A DNA stretch of 64,000 nucleotides from Acidobacterium capsulatum ATCC 51196. Its GTDB lineage: Bacteria; Acidobacteriota; Terriglobia; Terriglobales; Acidobacteriaceae. Each line of letters opens with the position of its first letter. Within the stretch, counting starts at the first letter, position 1. Positions 7,289-16,176 of this stretch are shown in pieces. A model generated the notes under the pieces. The model saw nothing but the letters and a program-made list of their open reading frames with translations, was not told the origin of the DNA and did no database searches. The stretch covers positions 1,984,001 through 2,048,000 of the forward strand of contig NC_012483.1 of NCBI RefSeq assembly GCF_000022565.1, given 5' to 3'. Made by a program: the position numbers and the translations under genes.

Positions 7289-8173
7289 TTAGAAACGGAC
7301 GCCGAAGGTCACAGGAATCAGGCCTTCGGTGCCCGAGCCGTAAGGATCCGCGCGGCTGGCGTTCGGTGAATTGATCCAGACGTAGCGGGCTTCCATGTAG
7401 AGTTTGGCGTTGGAGTCTTCGCCGAAGGCCTTCCAGTAAAGGCCCGCGCCGATGTTGAGTCCGCCCTGGTTGCTCGACGAGTGCGCGACCGTTTGCGCGG
7501 CGTAGCCGTAGTAGCAGCCGTAGTAGAAGTCGCATCCGGTAAACGGCACCGGCGTGGAGAAGTTGGTCACCTTGCGGTAGAACCCGCCGCCGCCCGTGAT
7601 GTAAGCGCCCGTTGTTTTGGTGAAGGGCTGGTAAATGATCGGGTCGATGGTGAATGACCAGTTGTTGATGTTGCCGTAGAGCGGATAGATGCCGCTCTCG
7701 TTGGAGAGATAGCTGAGCGTGGAGCCGGGGATCTTGGTGCGGTCAAAGGTGTACTCGACCAGCACGCCCAGGCGCTTGGAGAAGTTCCAGCCGGCGCCGA
7801 CGCGGAAGTTGTATCCCCAGGTGTTGTATCCGTGGGTGTCGTTGCCGATGGGGGCGGTGAAGCCGCCGCCTGCTTCAAAGGCGAGCTTGCTCCAGCGGCT
7901 CTGGTAGTTGGGATACTGTGCCCCATACTGGCCGCCGCCGTTGCTGCCATACTGGCCCGCAGGCGCATCGGCGAGGGTGTTGCCCACCAGATTGTCGATG
8001 TTGAGGCCGCGCGTGTAAGCGGCGGAGCTCGAGTAGCCGTCAGAGCTGCTGCTGGACGTAGCGGGAGAGGCCGCGAATGCGGGCAGGGAGAGCGCTCCGG
8101 CGACGGCAAGAGCAGCGGCGACGGCGCTGACGCGCCGCAGGGAGACTGGCAAAGTACGGCAAATGGCCAACAT
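7289..8173 (-). CDS. Outer-membrane beta-barrel protein
   Basis: A 294-aa protein with a signal peptide (VAAALAVAGALSLPAFA, cleavage ~residue 33). Its mature region is rich in Gly, Tyr, Asn and Ser with alternating aromatic strands (WSKLAFEAGGGFTAPIG, YNFRVGAGWNFSKRLGVLVE), and it ends in VTFGVRF. The terminal Phe and short beta strands are typical of OmpA/OprF-like barrels. The start is ATG at 8173 because GGAGG lies 5 bp upstream; an in-frame ATG at 8191 has no ribosome site. Function beyond membrane location is unknown. Confidence 0.75.
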   Translation of the reverse strand: MLAICRTLPVSLRRVSAVAAALAVAGALSLPAFAASPATSSSSSDGYSSSAAYTRGLNIDNLVGNTLADAPAGQYGSNGGGQYGAQYPNYQSRWSKLAFEAGGGFTAPIGNDTHGYNTWGYNFRVGAGWNFSKRLGVLVEYTFDRTKIPGSTLSYLSNESGIYPLYGNINNWSFTIDPIIYQPFTKTTGAYITGGGGFYRKVTNFSTPVPFTGCDFYYGCYYGYAAQTVAHSSSNQGGLNIGAGLYWKAFGEDSNAKLYMEARYVWINSPNASRADPYGSGTEGLIPVTFGVRF

Positions 8174-8377
8174 GATTACCTCCGATGGCATTCCTCAAGG
8201 GTAACGAACTTCATACAGAGCGGACGAACCGCTGCACCTGCTTTAACACTATGTAGACGCGGAAGTTTCGGAGATGGATGCGTGAAGCGGGCGTGACGGC
8301 GGAATCTGCTGTTGATAAACAGAGAAACCGGCGGCGGGAAGTTTTCTCTCACGCATGCCGGAAAGCGGCGCGGCGAA

Positions 8378-8411
8378 AGAAAAAGAGGACAGCCGGAAGG
8401 ACTGTCCTCTT
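8378..8411 (-). terminator. Rho-independent terminator of the RNase E/G gene
   Basis: AAGAGGACAG (8383-8392) pairs perfectly with CTGTCCTCTT (8402-8411). On the minus strand the stem is followed by a T-rich run (TTTTTC), 30 bp after the stop codon. Confidence 0.8.
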
Positions 8412-8440
8412 GGTGTCACACGCACGCGGCGCGAACGGGT

Positions 8441-11400
8441 CTAGTGGATGTCAAACTGCTCGGGGTGGAGCGTGGGATCGCTCTTGACGATGATGGTCTT
8501 GCCCGTCATCTCCTCGAGTTCGTTGAGCCAGCGGCCGCCGCTTGCCTTGAGGGTCTTCACCACCTCAGGGTTCACGCGCAGCAGAACGTCCTTGTTCTCA
8601 AGATGGCGCTGCATCTTGCGCATCTCCACATAGATTTCGTTGGCCACCGTCGCCGGGCTCTTGACCATGCCGGTGCCGGTGCAGATGTTGCAGGGAATGC
8701 TCAGCGTGCGCTCCAGCGACTGCTTGACGCGCTTGCGCGTGATGGCGACCAGGCCGAAGTCATTGAACTGCAGCACCTTGGACGGAGCGCGATCATGCTT
8801 GAGCTCTTCTTCGAGAGCCTGCAGCACCTTGTGGCGATTCTTGCGCTCGTCCATGTCGATGAAGTCGATGACGATGATGCCGCCCAGGTCGCGCAGGCGA
8901 ATCTGCCGCACGATTTCAGGAATGGCATCGAGGTTGGTCTTGACGATGGTGTCTTCCAGGCGAGCCGTCTTGCCGACATATTTGCCGGTGTTGATGTCGA
9001 TGGCCACCAGCGCCTCGGTCTGGTTGATGACGATCGAGCCGCCGGACTTGAGCCAGACCTTGGACTTGAGGGCCTTGGTGATCTCGTCCTGAATGCCGAA
9101 CTGCTCAAAGAGCGGCATCTCTTTGGTGTAGAGCTTGACGCGGCGCACCAGCGACGGCTGGAAGCGGTTGAGGAAGCGGACAATGCGCTCGTAGTCCGTC
9201 TCAGAGTCCACCCAGATGGTCGAGAACTCTTCGCTGACCTGATCGCGCAGAATGCGCTCGACCAGGTTGAGGTCGTGATAAATCAGCGCGGGAGCCTTGC
9301 CGGAATCCGAGCGCTCCTTGATCTCGTTCCAGAGATTGATGAGGAAGCGGATATCCGCGCGCAGCTCGTCTTCGCCCGCGCCTTCAGCGGCGGTGCGCAC
9401 GATGAAGCCGCCGGTCGCGTCGCCCTTCTCGCTGATCAAAATGCGCTTGAGGCGCTGGCGCTCTTCATCAGAAGAGATTTTGCGCGAGACGCCGACGTGA
9501 TTGACGGTGGGCATGAAGACCAGGAAGCGCCCGGGGAGCGCGATGTGGCTGGTGATGCGCGCGCCCTTCTTGGCGATCGGCTCCTTGGCAATCTGCACCA
9601 GGATCTCCTGCCCTTGCTTCAGCAGGTCGCTGATGATGGGCAGGTCCATCGTCTGCACAGAAGCGCGGCGATGGCCGCCGCCTCCGCCATGACGCTGGCG
9701 TCCACCACCCTGGCGGCCACGGCGGCGGTCAAACTTGCGGCCTTCGCGGCGGGCGGGCGCGGCGGCGCGAGGCTCGCCGGACTCCTCTTCCGACTCAGCG
9801 GCGTCTTCGTCAAAGTCTTCGCTGACTTCGGCAAAGCCCTGCTCGTCTTCGTCGTCCTCTTCTTCGGCTGCGTCTTCTTCTTCGCCATCGGAGACGCCGA
9901 GGCGCTCTTCCAGATGTGCCTCACGCACCACTTCGCCGAGGTAAGCGCCCTGATCGAGCGTCTCCTCTTCGAGATCGTCGGCCTCGTGCTCTTCAAAGGC
10001 CGGGTCGTGCAGCAGCTCAAAGTCGTATTCGTCGTCGTCGATCTCTTCTTCTTCAAAGACGCCGGCCCCGGCGGCAAGGCCGTAGATATCGGTTTCGCCG
10101 GGCGCGGCAGCGGCTTCGGCCGCCTCGTGCGTGGCGTCGGCGATGGCATCGGCTTCTTCGTGCGAGACTTCCGGCTCGGGCTCGGCAGCCACCGTAACTT
10201 CTTCGGTCACTTCCTCGGTCTCGTCTTCGTCTTCGTCTTCCGTTTCCTCGTGAAAGTCTTCAGACTCGGGCGGGCTGATGCGGAATTCGCTCGGGGCCGA
10301 GGGATCGACGCGGTGCGAGGCCGAGCCTTCTTCGGGCTCAAACTCGTGCACTTCCTCGACGACCTCTTCGATCCCATCCAGATGTTCTTCGACCGGCGTG
10401 GCGGCGGGCGCAGCGGCTTCTACGGCTTCATGAACCGCATCGGCTTCGGTGGCTTCTTCGATGGCCTCGACGGCGGCCTGCGCTTCAGGCGCCTCGGCTA
10501 CAGCCGCGATTTCGGCGGGAGCGGGCACTTCGACAGCTTCAGCAACGGGGACAGCTTCGGCAGCGGGCGCGGCGATCACCTCGGGTTCCGGGGCGCTCTC
10601 TGGAAGCGATTCCACAGGAGCCGTGGCCGCGCCTTTGCGGCGGCGCGAGATGGACTCGCCCGGCAGCACGAAGCCGCCGTCCCAATCGGTGATGGGCGCT
10701 TCGACCAGCGTGGAGGGCTTGGCGAAGACTTCGGCCTTCGGCTTGGCAGATTCTGTGCCCTCGGAGGACGACCCGGAACCGGCAGGCTTGCCGCCGTAGC
10801 GGGAGAGCGATTCGCCGGGCAGCACAAACGGCGTGTGGGCGGCCTCTTCAGTCTCGGCAGGCGCATGATGGTGCGCAACAGCCTCGTGATGCTCCCGGTG
10901 GACGGCCCGATATGCATCCGGGGATGCGGCCGGCTCGGCGGCGGCGGAGAACTCTACGGCTTCCACTTCTCCCGGCGCTGCTTCGAGGCCCGTGCTCTCG
11001 GATGTTTCTTCCTGCTGCCCGCGGCCACGCACGCCACGGCGGCGGCCACGGCGGCCACGCCAGCGGCGCGCGCCACGCGCATCTTCACCGTCGCCCGATT
11101 CAGCTTCGCCACCCGGTGCGGCCTCGGCCCGCTGAGCCGGGGACTGACTCTGGGACTGGGACGCGGACGGCTGGGACTGCGAAGACTGGGCGCGCTGCTG
11201 GGCCTGCGGACGCTGGCCCGTGGAGACGCGCTCGTACTCGTCGGAGTCTTCCTGCTCCTCAAGAAAGTCGGTGACGTAAAGGAATGCGTCGCGTTCGAGA
11301 CCAATGTCGACGAAAGCCGACTGCATGCCGGGCAACACGCGGGTGACGCGGCCCTTATAGATGGAACCCGCGAGGGTATATTCGTTTTCGCGCTCGTAGT

Positions 11401-11482
11401 AAATCTCTGCGAGCTGATCGTCTTCAAGAATCGCCAGACGCGTTTCATGCGGCGTGCTGGAGATGCATATTTCCTTTGCCAT
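8441..11482 (-). CDS. rng: Ribonuclease E/G with a ~525-residue acidic insertion in the S1 domain
   Basis: A 1013-aa protein, about twice the usual RNase G length. Residues 1-75 are the first half of an S1 domain (GSIYKGRVTRVLPGMQSAFV, LERDAFLYVTDF). From ~80 to ~605 the sequence is low-complexity and rich in Glu, Ala, Pro and Ser, with a central Arg/Gly patch (RRWRGRRGRRRGVRGRG). The S1 half then resumes at QTMDLPIISDLLKQGQEILV. The catalytic core follows, with the metal-binding aspartates in ALVAIDINTGKYVG and GGIIVIDFIDM and the zinc-link motif PCNICTGTG. It would cleave single-stranded A/U-rich RNA during rRNA maturation and mRNA decay. Being downstream of rodA fits the known mre-rng synteny. 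Confidence 0.92.
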   Translation of the reverse strand: MAKEICISSTPHETRLAILEDDQLAEIYYERENEYTLAGSIYKGRVTRVLPGMQSAFVDIGLERDAFLYVTDFLEEQEDSDEYERVSTGQRPQAQQRAQSSQSQPSASQSQSQSPAQRAEAAPGGEAESGDGEDARGARRWRGRRGRRRGVRGRGQQEETSESTGLEAAPGEVEAVEFSAAAEPAASPDAYRAVHREHHEAVAHHHAPAETEEAAHTPFVLPGESLSRYGGKPAGSGSSSEGTESAKPKAEVFAKPSTLVEAPITDWDGGFVLPGESISRRRKGAATAPVESLPESAPEPEVIAAPAAEAVPVAEAVEVPAPAEIAAVAEAPEAQAAVEAIEEATEADAVHEAVEAAAPAATPVEEHLDGIEEVVEEVHEFEPEEGSASHRVDPSAPSEFRISPPESEDFHEETEDEDEDETEEVTEEVTVAAEPEPEVSHEEADAIADATHEAAEAAAAPGETDIYGLAAGAGVFEEEEIDDDEYDFELLHDPAFEEHEADDLEEETLDQGAYLGEVVREAHLEERLGVSDGEEEDAAEEEDDEDEQGFAEVSEDFDEDAAESEEESGEPRAAAPARREGRKFDRRRGRQGGGRQRHGGGGGHRRASVQTMDLPIISDLLKQGQEILVQIAKEPIAKKGARITSHIALPGRFLVFMPTVNHVGVSRKISSDEERQRLKRILISEKGDATGGFIVRTAAEGAGEDELRADIRFLINLWNEIKERSDSGKAPALIYHDLNLVERILRDQVSEEFSTIWVDSETDYERIVRFLNRFQPSLVRRVKLYTKEMPLFEQFGIQDEITKALKSKVWLKSGGSIVINQTEALVAIDINTGKYVGKTARLEDTIVKTNLDAIPEIVRQIRLRDLGGIIVIDFIDMDERKNRHKVLQALEEELKHDRAPSKVLQFNDFGLVAITRKRVKQSLERTLSIPCNICTGTGMVKSPATVANEIYVEMRKMQRHLENKDVLLRVNPEVVKTLKASGGRWLNELEEMTGKTIIVKSDPTLHPEQFDIH

Positions 11483-11882
11483 TGCTGCCTCTTTTCGGCA
11501 GCCAGGCAGAAATCAGACCGGGATGCCCCCTTGCGGGAGATCCTTGAAACCGGAGAAGACCGGGAGCCGCCAGAAAGAGGCCTCAGCCAGAGAGAGCTGT
11601 CGCGATGCAGTGGGCGTGGGCCCACGGTCCGCCAACCTGCGCGGAGAGGTGCAAAGAAGAGCTTTGCTGGGAGGGTTCTGGAGGCGCAACAATTTTGTGA
11701 CCGCTTCAGCCGGACTCACCGGCGGGGCCGTTCCCCATTGTTGCGTGTTCATGCCCGATCCTGCCCGGCCGGCGATTCCACCTGGCCGGTTCAAATGATT
11801 GAAATTCTTTGGTACTGCTCAAAAAAACTTGTCATGCGGCGACCGCGCCGCCTTGCCGGAAAACCTTTTGTGGCCGGGGAGT
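11483..11882. other. 400-bp spacer between rodA and the RNase E/G gene; likely long 5' leader
   Basis: No coding region with reasonable codon use is visible on either strand. Both flanking genes read on the minus strand, so the spacer may hold an rng promoter or a long leader. GGGCGTGGGCCCACGGTCC near 11620-11638 can form a short hairpin. RNase E is autoregulated through its leader in E. coli; whether that applies here is inference. Confidence 0.4.
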
Positions 11883-12986
11883 CTAATTCACAAACCGGCT
11901 CATGCGCACATTCATCACCATGCCGAGAGCCAGGAAGGTGAACAGCACCGAGGATCCACCGTAACTCATTAACGGAAGCGGGATCCCGGTGACCGGCATC
12001 AATCCCACGACCATTCCGATATTGACCGCGATCTCAAAGATCAAAGTGGCCACTACGCCCATGATAAGGAGCGAACCGGGCAGGTCGGAGGCTGTTTGAG
12101 CGTTTTGAATCAAACGCATCAATATCAGGAAGTATAGCAGCAGGACGAAGAGCGCACCCACAAAGCCGTGCTCCTCAGAGAAGGCGGCAAAGATGAAGTC
12201 GGTGTAGGGAATGGGCAGAAAGTCGCCCTGCGTCTGGGTTCCCTTGGTGGCTCCGCGGCCAAAGACGCCGCCGTCGCCCACGGCGATCTTCGACTGCAGA
12301 ATCTGGTAGCCGGTGCCGCGCGGGTCGGCATTGGGGTTGATGAAACTGGTGAGCCGCGCCTTCTGGTAGGGCTTGAGGATCTTGCCGCTCATCCAGACGC
12401 CGGCGATGAGCGTGACACCCGCCACGATGAGGATGAGGCCCTTCTTCCAACTGATGCCGCCCAGAAAGAGACCGGCAAAGAGGATGGGCGAGTAGGTGAG
12501 GGCGGTGCCCATGTCCGGCTGCTTGAGCACCAGAATCATGGGGACGGCGATGAGCGCGATGGCTTTGAAGACGTCGCTCCAGGAGAGATCGCGGCCATAC
12601 AGCCCGGCGATGTAACGGGCCATGGTCACGATGAGCACGAGCTTGACCCATTCGGAGGGCTGAAAATGAATGCCGCCGGGCAGGTGAATCCAGCGGCGCG
12701 CGCCCATGACGCGCTGGCCGACGACCAGCACGGCCAGCAGCGAGACGACGGCCACTCCATAGAGCCAGGCCGAGGCGTCGAGCAGCCAGTGATAATCGAG
12801 CACCGACATGGCAAACATGCCGAAGAGGCCGGCGAGAATCCAGACCACCTGCATGCGGTCAAAGCCGACAAACTTGGTGTGCAGCGTGGCGCTGTAAATT
12901 TCAAGGACGCTGAGAATGCACATCAGCATCACCATGCCGAGCAGCGGCCAGTCAAAGTCACGGAAGCGGAGGAAGCGGCGAATCAC
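11883..12986 (-). CDS. rodA: Rod shape-determining protein RodA (SEDS glycosyltransferase)
   Basis: A 367-aa polytopic membrane protein of the FtsW/RodA/SpoVE (SEDS) family. It polymerises peptidoglycan glycan strands in the elongasome with PBP2. Typical segments are RWIHLPGGIHFQPSEWVKL, VLKQPDMGTAL, FLPIPYTDFIFAAFSEEHGF and MSYGGSSVLFTFLALGM. GTG at 12986 is the start (MIRRFLRFRDFDW). Its usual neighbours mreBCD-mrdA are on the same strand at 19.6-24.8 kb, separated by an unrelated block. Confidence 0.95.
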   Translation of the reverse strand: MIRRFLRFRDFDWPLLGMVMLMCILSVLEIYSATLHTKFVGFDRMQVVWILAGLFGMFAMSVLDYHWLLDASAWLYGVAVVSLLAVLVVGQRVMGARRWIHLPGGIHFQPSEWVKLVLIVTMARYIAGLYGRDLSWSDVFKAIALIAVPMILVLKQPDMGTALTYSPILFAGLFLGGISWKKGLILIVAGVTLIAGVWMSGKILKPYQKARLTSFINPNADPRGTGYQILQSKIAVGDGGVFGRGATKGTQTQGDFLPIPYTDFIFAAFSEEHGFVGALFVLLLYFLILMRLIQNAQTASDLPGSLLIMGVVATLIFEIAVNIGMVVGLMPVTGIPLPLMSYGGSSVLFTFLALGMVMNVRMSRFVN

Positions 12987-13169
12987 AACGGGCTCTGAGC
13001 AACAGCATAGACGCCGGAGCGCGGGGAAGAAAGTAGATGTGTAGCATCCTGCATCAGAAAGAAAAGAAAATGGGAATTCATTCCGGTTTTTTGTCCCGGG
13101 GTTTCATTCCGGAACAAGCACGCGCTGGCGAGCAACACGCTCGACCAAAAGGAAAGGATCGAAAGCACG

Positions 13170-13772
13170 ATGAAGAAAACAGGGATGGCAGCGGTGATGG
13201 CTTTTGTGACGATGGGCCTGGCAACGGCAGGCACGGCGCAGATGCCCGCGAAAAAATTGATGAAACACCCAAAGCCATGCCCGGCCTCGTGGCTCTCACT
13301 GGCGCTCGACCCGGAGAACGGCACCTTCAACGGCATGTCGCACAGCGGCACGCTTCTGGTGCTGCGCAATCTGGGCCCCATGGCCTGCACCGTGCCGGCG
13401 CTGCCGAGGCTGCGCTTTGAGGACGCGCACCATCATCCCCTCGACGTCACGCGCAAGGCCCCGGTGGGCATGCATCCGGGACCGGTGATGTTGCCGGTCG
13501 TGGTTCCGCCCAACGCCGAGCTGACGTCGAGGCTGCTCTGGGTGGATGGAGACGTATTCGGCGACAGCAGCGGCAGTGGCAGCTCGGCCAGCCCGGAGTA
13601 TCTGCGGGTTTCGCTGCGGGGGCCGGTGAGCGCCCCGGCGAACAGCGATAAGAATGCCCGCAGTCTGCGCACAGCCTTTCACGGCACGATGTACGGCCCG
13701 AAGGGCAAGCCGCCGGAGTACACGCAGACGCCGCTGCGGAGGGATCCGGCCTGGTGCGGAGACAGGAAATAG
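13170..13772 (+). CDS. Secreted protein with a DUF4232-like domain
   Basis: A 200-aa protein. Residues 1-23 form a signal peptide ending in ATAGTAQ. The next stretch (CPASWLSLALDPENG, MSHSGTLLVLRNLGPMACTV, PRLRFEDAH) has the pattern of DUF4232 domains of exported bacterial proteins: two cysteines, a central G-x-N turn and a beta-sandwich layout. ATG at 13170 follows an AAAGGA. The function of such domains is unknown. It is divergent from rodA and convergent with kdsD. Confidence 0.65.
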   Translation: MKKTGMAAVMAFVTMGLATAGTAQMPAKKLMKHPKPCPASWLSLALDPENGTFNGMSHSGTLLVLRNLGPMACTVPALPRLRFEDAHHHPLDVTRKAPVGMHPGPVMLPVVVPPNAELTSRLLWVDGDVFGDSSGSGSSASPEYLRVSLRGPVSAPANSDKNARSLRTAFHGTMYGPKGKPPEYTQTPLRRDPAWCGDRK

Positions 13773-13779
13773 CAGAGCT

Positions 13780-14775
13780 TTAGAACAGCTCGGTCTCCCA
13801 CAGATCGTGCAGGTGCAGCACGCCCTGCAGCACGCCGGCGTCATCCACCACCACCAGCGAGGTGATCTTGCGCTCTTCCATGCGATGCAGCGCGCGCGCG
13901 GCCAGCTCGCCGGGCGCGATGATCTGCGGACGCGGATTCATCACCTCGGCGGCGGTCTTGTCGAGGCAGGCCGCGCCCTCGTGCTCCAGCAGGCGGCGCA
14001 GATCACCGTCGCTCAGGATGCCCGCAAGCCGCCCGTCTTCGACCACGGTGGTCATGCCGAGGCCCTTGCGCGACATCTCGTAGATGACGTCTTTCATGGG
14101 CGTGGCGGGGGTGACGCGGGGCAGGGCCTCGCCCGCATGCATCAGCTCGTGCACGCGCGCCAGCCGCTTGCCCAGCTTGCCGCCGGGGTGCAGTTCGGCG
14201 AAGTCCTCGGCGCGAAAGCCCTTACGCATCGACACGGCAATGGCCAGCGCGTCACCCAGAGCGAGCATCGCCGTGGTGGAGGCCGTGGGCGCGAGACCCA
14301 GGTCGCAGGCCTCGCCCGGCACGCTGACATCGAGCGCCACATCGCTGGCCCCGGCGAGCGTCGAATTGAGATTGCAGCAGAAGCTCAGCAGCGCGTCGCC
14401 CATGCGCTTGAGCGTGGCTAGCAGGCGCAGGATTTCTTCGGTCTCTCCGCTGGCCGAAAGCGCCAGCACCACGTCGCCCCGGGCAATCATGCCGAGGTCG
14501 CCATGCACGGCCTCGGCCGGATGCAGAAAGAGCGCGGGCGTACCGGTGGAGCTGAGCGTGGCGGCAATTTTCTGCGCGATGAGGCCGCTCTTGCCCATGC
14601 CGGTGACCACGACGCGGCCCCGGTCGCGGCCGCAGGCAATCACTGTCTCCACGGCGCGCTCAAAGGCGGCCTGCATGGGGCCTTCCAGCCGCTCGGCCAG
14701 TGCGAGCAGCGCGGCGGCCTCGGTGCGGACCAGTTGCGCGGGCGTGCGGCCGGGCTGCATATCAGATGGCGTCAT
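13780..14775 (-). CDS. kdsD: Arabinose-5-phosphate isomerase (KpsF/GutQ/KdsD family)
   Basis: A 331-aa protein, the family's normal length. An N-terminal SIS domain (~40-175) carries VVVTGMGKSGLIAQKIAATL, HPAEAVHGDLGM and LALSASGETEEILRLL, and is followed by two CBS domains (~205-265 and 275-330). The enzyme interconverts ribulose-5-phosphate and arabinose-5-phosphate, the first step to Kdo for lipopolysaccharide. Other Kdo genes are not in the window. It stands alone, and its 3' end is only 7 bp from the convergent DUF4232 gene. Confidence 0.93.
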   Translation of the reverse strand: MTPSDMQPGRTPAQLVRTEAAALLALAERLEGPMQAAFERAVETVIACGRDRGRVVVTGMGKSGLIAQKIAATLSSTGTPALFLHPAEAVHGDLGMIARGDVVLALSASGETEEILRLLATLKRMGDALLSFCCNLNSTLAGASDVALDVSVPGEACDLGLAPTASTTAMLALGDALAIAVSMRKGFRAEDFAELHPGGKLGKRLARVHELMHAGEALPRVTPATPMKDVIYEMSRKGLGMTTVVEDGRLAGILSDGDLRRLLEHEGAACLDKTAAEVMNPRPQIIAPGELAARALHRMEERKITSLVVVDDAGVLQGVLHLHDLWETELF

Positions 14776-14897
14776 GAAAAAGTGAGTTCCTCAAAGGATG
14801 CATGCTACCAGAGCGCGGCGGGTTTGCGCCGTGTGGCGACGGCGAGCGCCCGGCTGCGTCCAATCACTACAATAGAGGCAGAGGGTTTGGGTTCGCC

Positions 14898-15551
14898 GTG
14901 AAGCGAAATGCAATTGTGCTGTTGATGATGGTCACCGGCCTCGGGCTGATGATCTGGGCGGGCGTGGAGAACTACTCCGCGCGCCAGCAGGACGACGTGA
15001 AGGTGCAGTCGCTCGAAGCCGAGCTGCACCAGATCGAGACGCAGGCTGATAGCGCGCATGTGGGCACCGATGCCACCCAGGCGCCCGACACGCCGCTGCT
15101 CGGCGAGCAGGCGCCCGACTTCACGCTGACCAGCCTCGACGGGAAGAAGATTTCGCTCAAGAGCTATCGGGGCAAGGCCGTGATCGTCGATTTCTGGGCA
15201 ACGTGGTGCGGGCCGTGCCGGGTGGAGATTCCCTGGTTTGAGGACTTCCGCCAGCAGTACGGGCCGCAGGGGCTGGCCGTGCTGGGCGTCTCCACCGACC
15301 AGTTGGACGACAGCGACACGGCCAAGGCGCACCAGGTGGTCACCGATTTTGCAAAGCAGATTCACATGAACTATCCCGTGCTGATGGCCACCGACAGCGT
15401 GGAGCAGCAGTACGGCGGCATCAGCGCCCTGCCCACGACGTTTTTCATCAACCGCAGCGGACAAGTGGTGGCAAGCACCATCGGGCTCGCACCCCACAGC
15501 GTGATTGAAGCCGACATCAAAAAAGCGCTCGGCACAGGAGGCAATGCGTGA
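14898..15551 (+). CDS. TlpA-family thioredoxin-like protein (thiol-disulfide oxidoreductase)
   Basis: A 217-aa protein starting at GTG 14898 with a transmembrane anchor (residues 5-22). The stretch at residues 28-55 is coiled-coil-like. A TlpA/ResA-type thioredoxin domain follows from QAPDFTLTSLDGKKISLKSY, with the redox motif WCGPC (Cys 104 and 107) and the cis-Pro loop SALPTTFFI. It would act on the outer face of the membrane, reducing disulfides or servicing cytochrome c maturation. It overlaps the next gene by 4 bp (GTGA), so the pair is coupled. Confidence 0.9.
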   Translation: MKRNAIVLLMMVTGLGLMIWAGVENYSARQQDDVKVQSLEAELHQIETQADSAHVGTDATQAPDTPLLGEQAPDFTLTSLDGKKISLKSYRGKAVIVDFWATWCGPCRVEIPWFEDFRQQYGPQGLAVLGVSTDQLDDSDTAKAHQVVTDFAKQIHMNYPVLMATDSVEQQYGGISALPTTFFINRSGQVVASTIGLAPHSVIEADIKKALGTGGNA

Positions 15552-16078
15552 AGAAGTCTCAACAGGCAAAAAAATGGATCGGCGCGGGCGTGATCGCCGT
15601 GGCGCTCTCGGGCGTGGCCCTGGCCCAGCAGATGCATCTGCCATGGCAGACCGGCAGCCAGAACAGCAACACGCCAAAGCAGTCAGTCGAATTCCTCTAC
15701 CCGCTGCAAATCAAGGTGCCCGCGGGCAAGCCGACTGAAGTCGCGCTGCACTTTCGCGTGCTGCCGGGGCTGCATATCAACTCGCACGTGCCCTCGGACA
15801 AGAGCTACATTCCCACGACGCTGGTGCTGCCCGCGGGGTCAAACGTGAAGCTTTCTTCGGTGCAGTTTCCCGCAGGCGAGCCCTTCGCCTTCAAAGCCTT
15901 CCCCAAAGACAAGCTGAGCGTCTATGAGGGCGAGTTCACCGTGCATGCCAAGGTGACAGCCGTGCGCGGAGATCATCTGCTGAACGCCGCGCTGCGCTAT
16001 CAGGCCTGCGACTCGAATACGAATTCATGCTATCCGCCCAGGAAAGCCCCGGTCGCCATCGACATCCTCGGGGATTAG
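15548..16078 (+). CDS. Exported DsbD N-terminal (alpha) domain-like protein
   Basis: A 176-aa protein with a signal peptide (residues 10-26, ending VALAQ). The fold resembles the periplasmic N-terminal domain of DsbD: HFRVLPGLHINSHVPS and, near the end, YQACDSNTNSCYPP. Cys 154 and 161 match the redox Cys pair of E. coli DsbD-alpha (YQGC...CYPP). It lacks the membrane and C-terminal thioredoxin parts of full DsbD. Directly coupled to the TlpA-like gene, it probably exchanges electrons with it; the membrane electron donor is not in the window. Confidence 0.85.
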   Translation: MKKSQQAKKWIGAGVIAVALSGVALAQQMHLPWQTGSQNSNTPKQSVEFLYPLQIKVPAGKPTEVALHFRVLPGLHINSHVPSDKSYIPTTLVLPAGSNVKLSSVQFPAGEPFAFKAFPKDKLSVYEGEFTVHAKVTAVRGDHLLNAALRYQACDSNTNSCYPPRKAPVAIDILGD

Positions 16079-16098
16079 GAATCGCCGGGACTGAACAA

Positions 16099-16136
16099 CG
16101 AGTCATCCCCTGCAAGAACCGGGGGATGACTCATTT
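16099..16136. terminator. Terminator between the DsbD-N and LuxR genes
   Basis: GAGTCATCCCC (16100-16110) pairs with GGGGATGACTC (16122-16132) around a 10-nt loop, followed by ATTTC. It sits between convergent genes and may serve both. Confidence 0.65.
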
Positions 16137-16176
16137 CGCCGGAAGCAAGCGCATTTCAGCAGAAATGGCATAACGG

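Noticed and set aside
8312-11941. Very long plus-strand open frame (over 1200 codons)
   Set aside because: It is antisense to the RNase E/G gene. The acidic GAA/GAG-rich codons of the insertion read as Leu/Phe/Val/Arg-rich low-complexity protein on the other strand, with no domain and no ribosome site.
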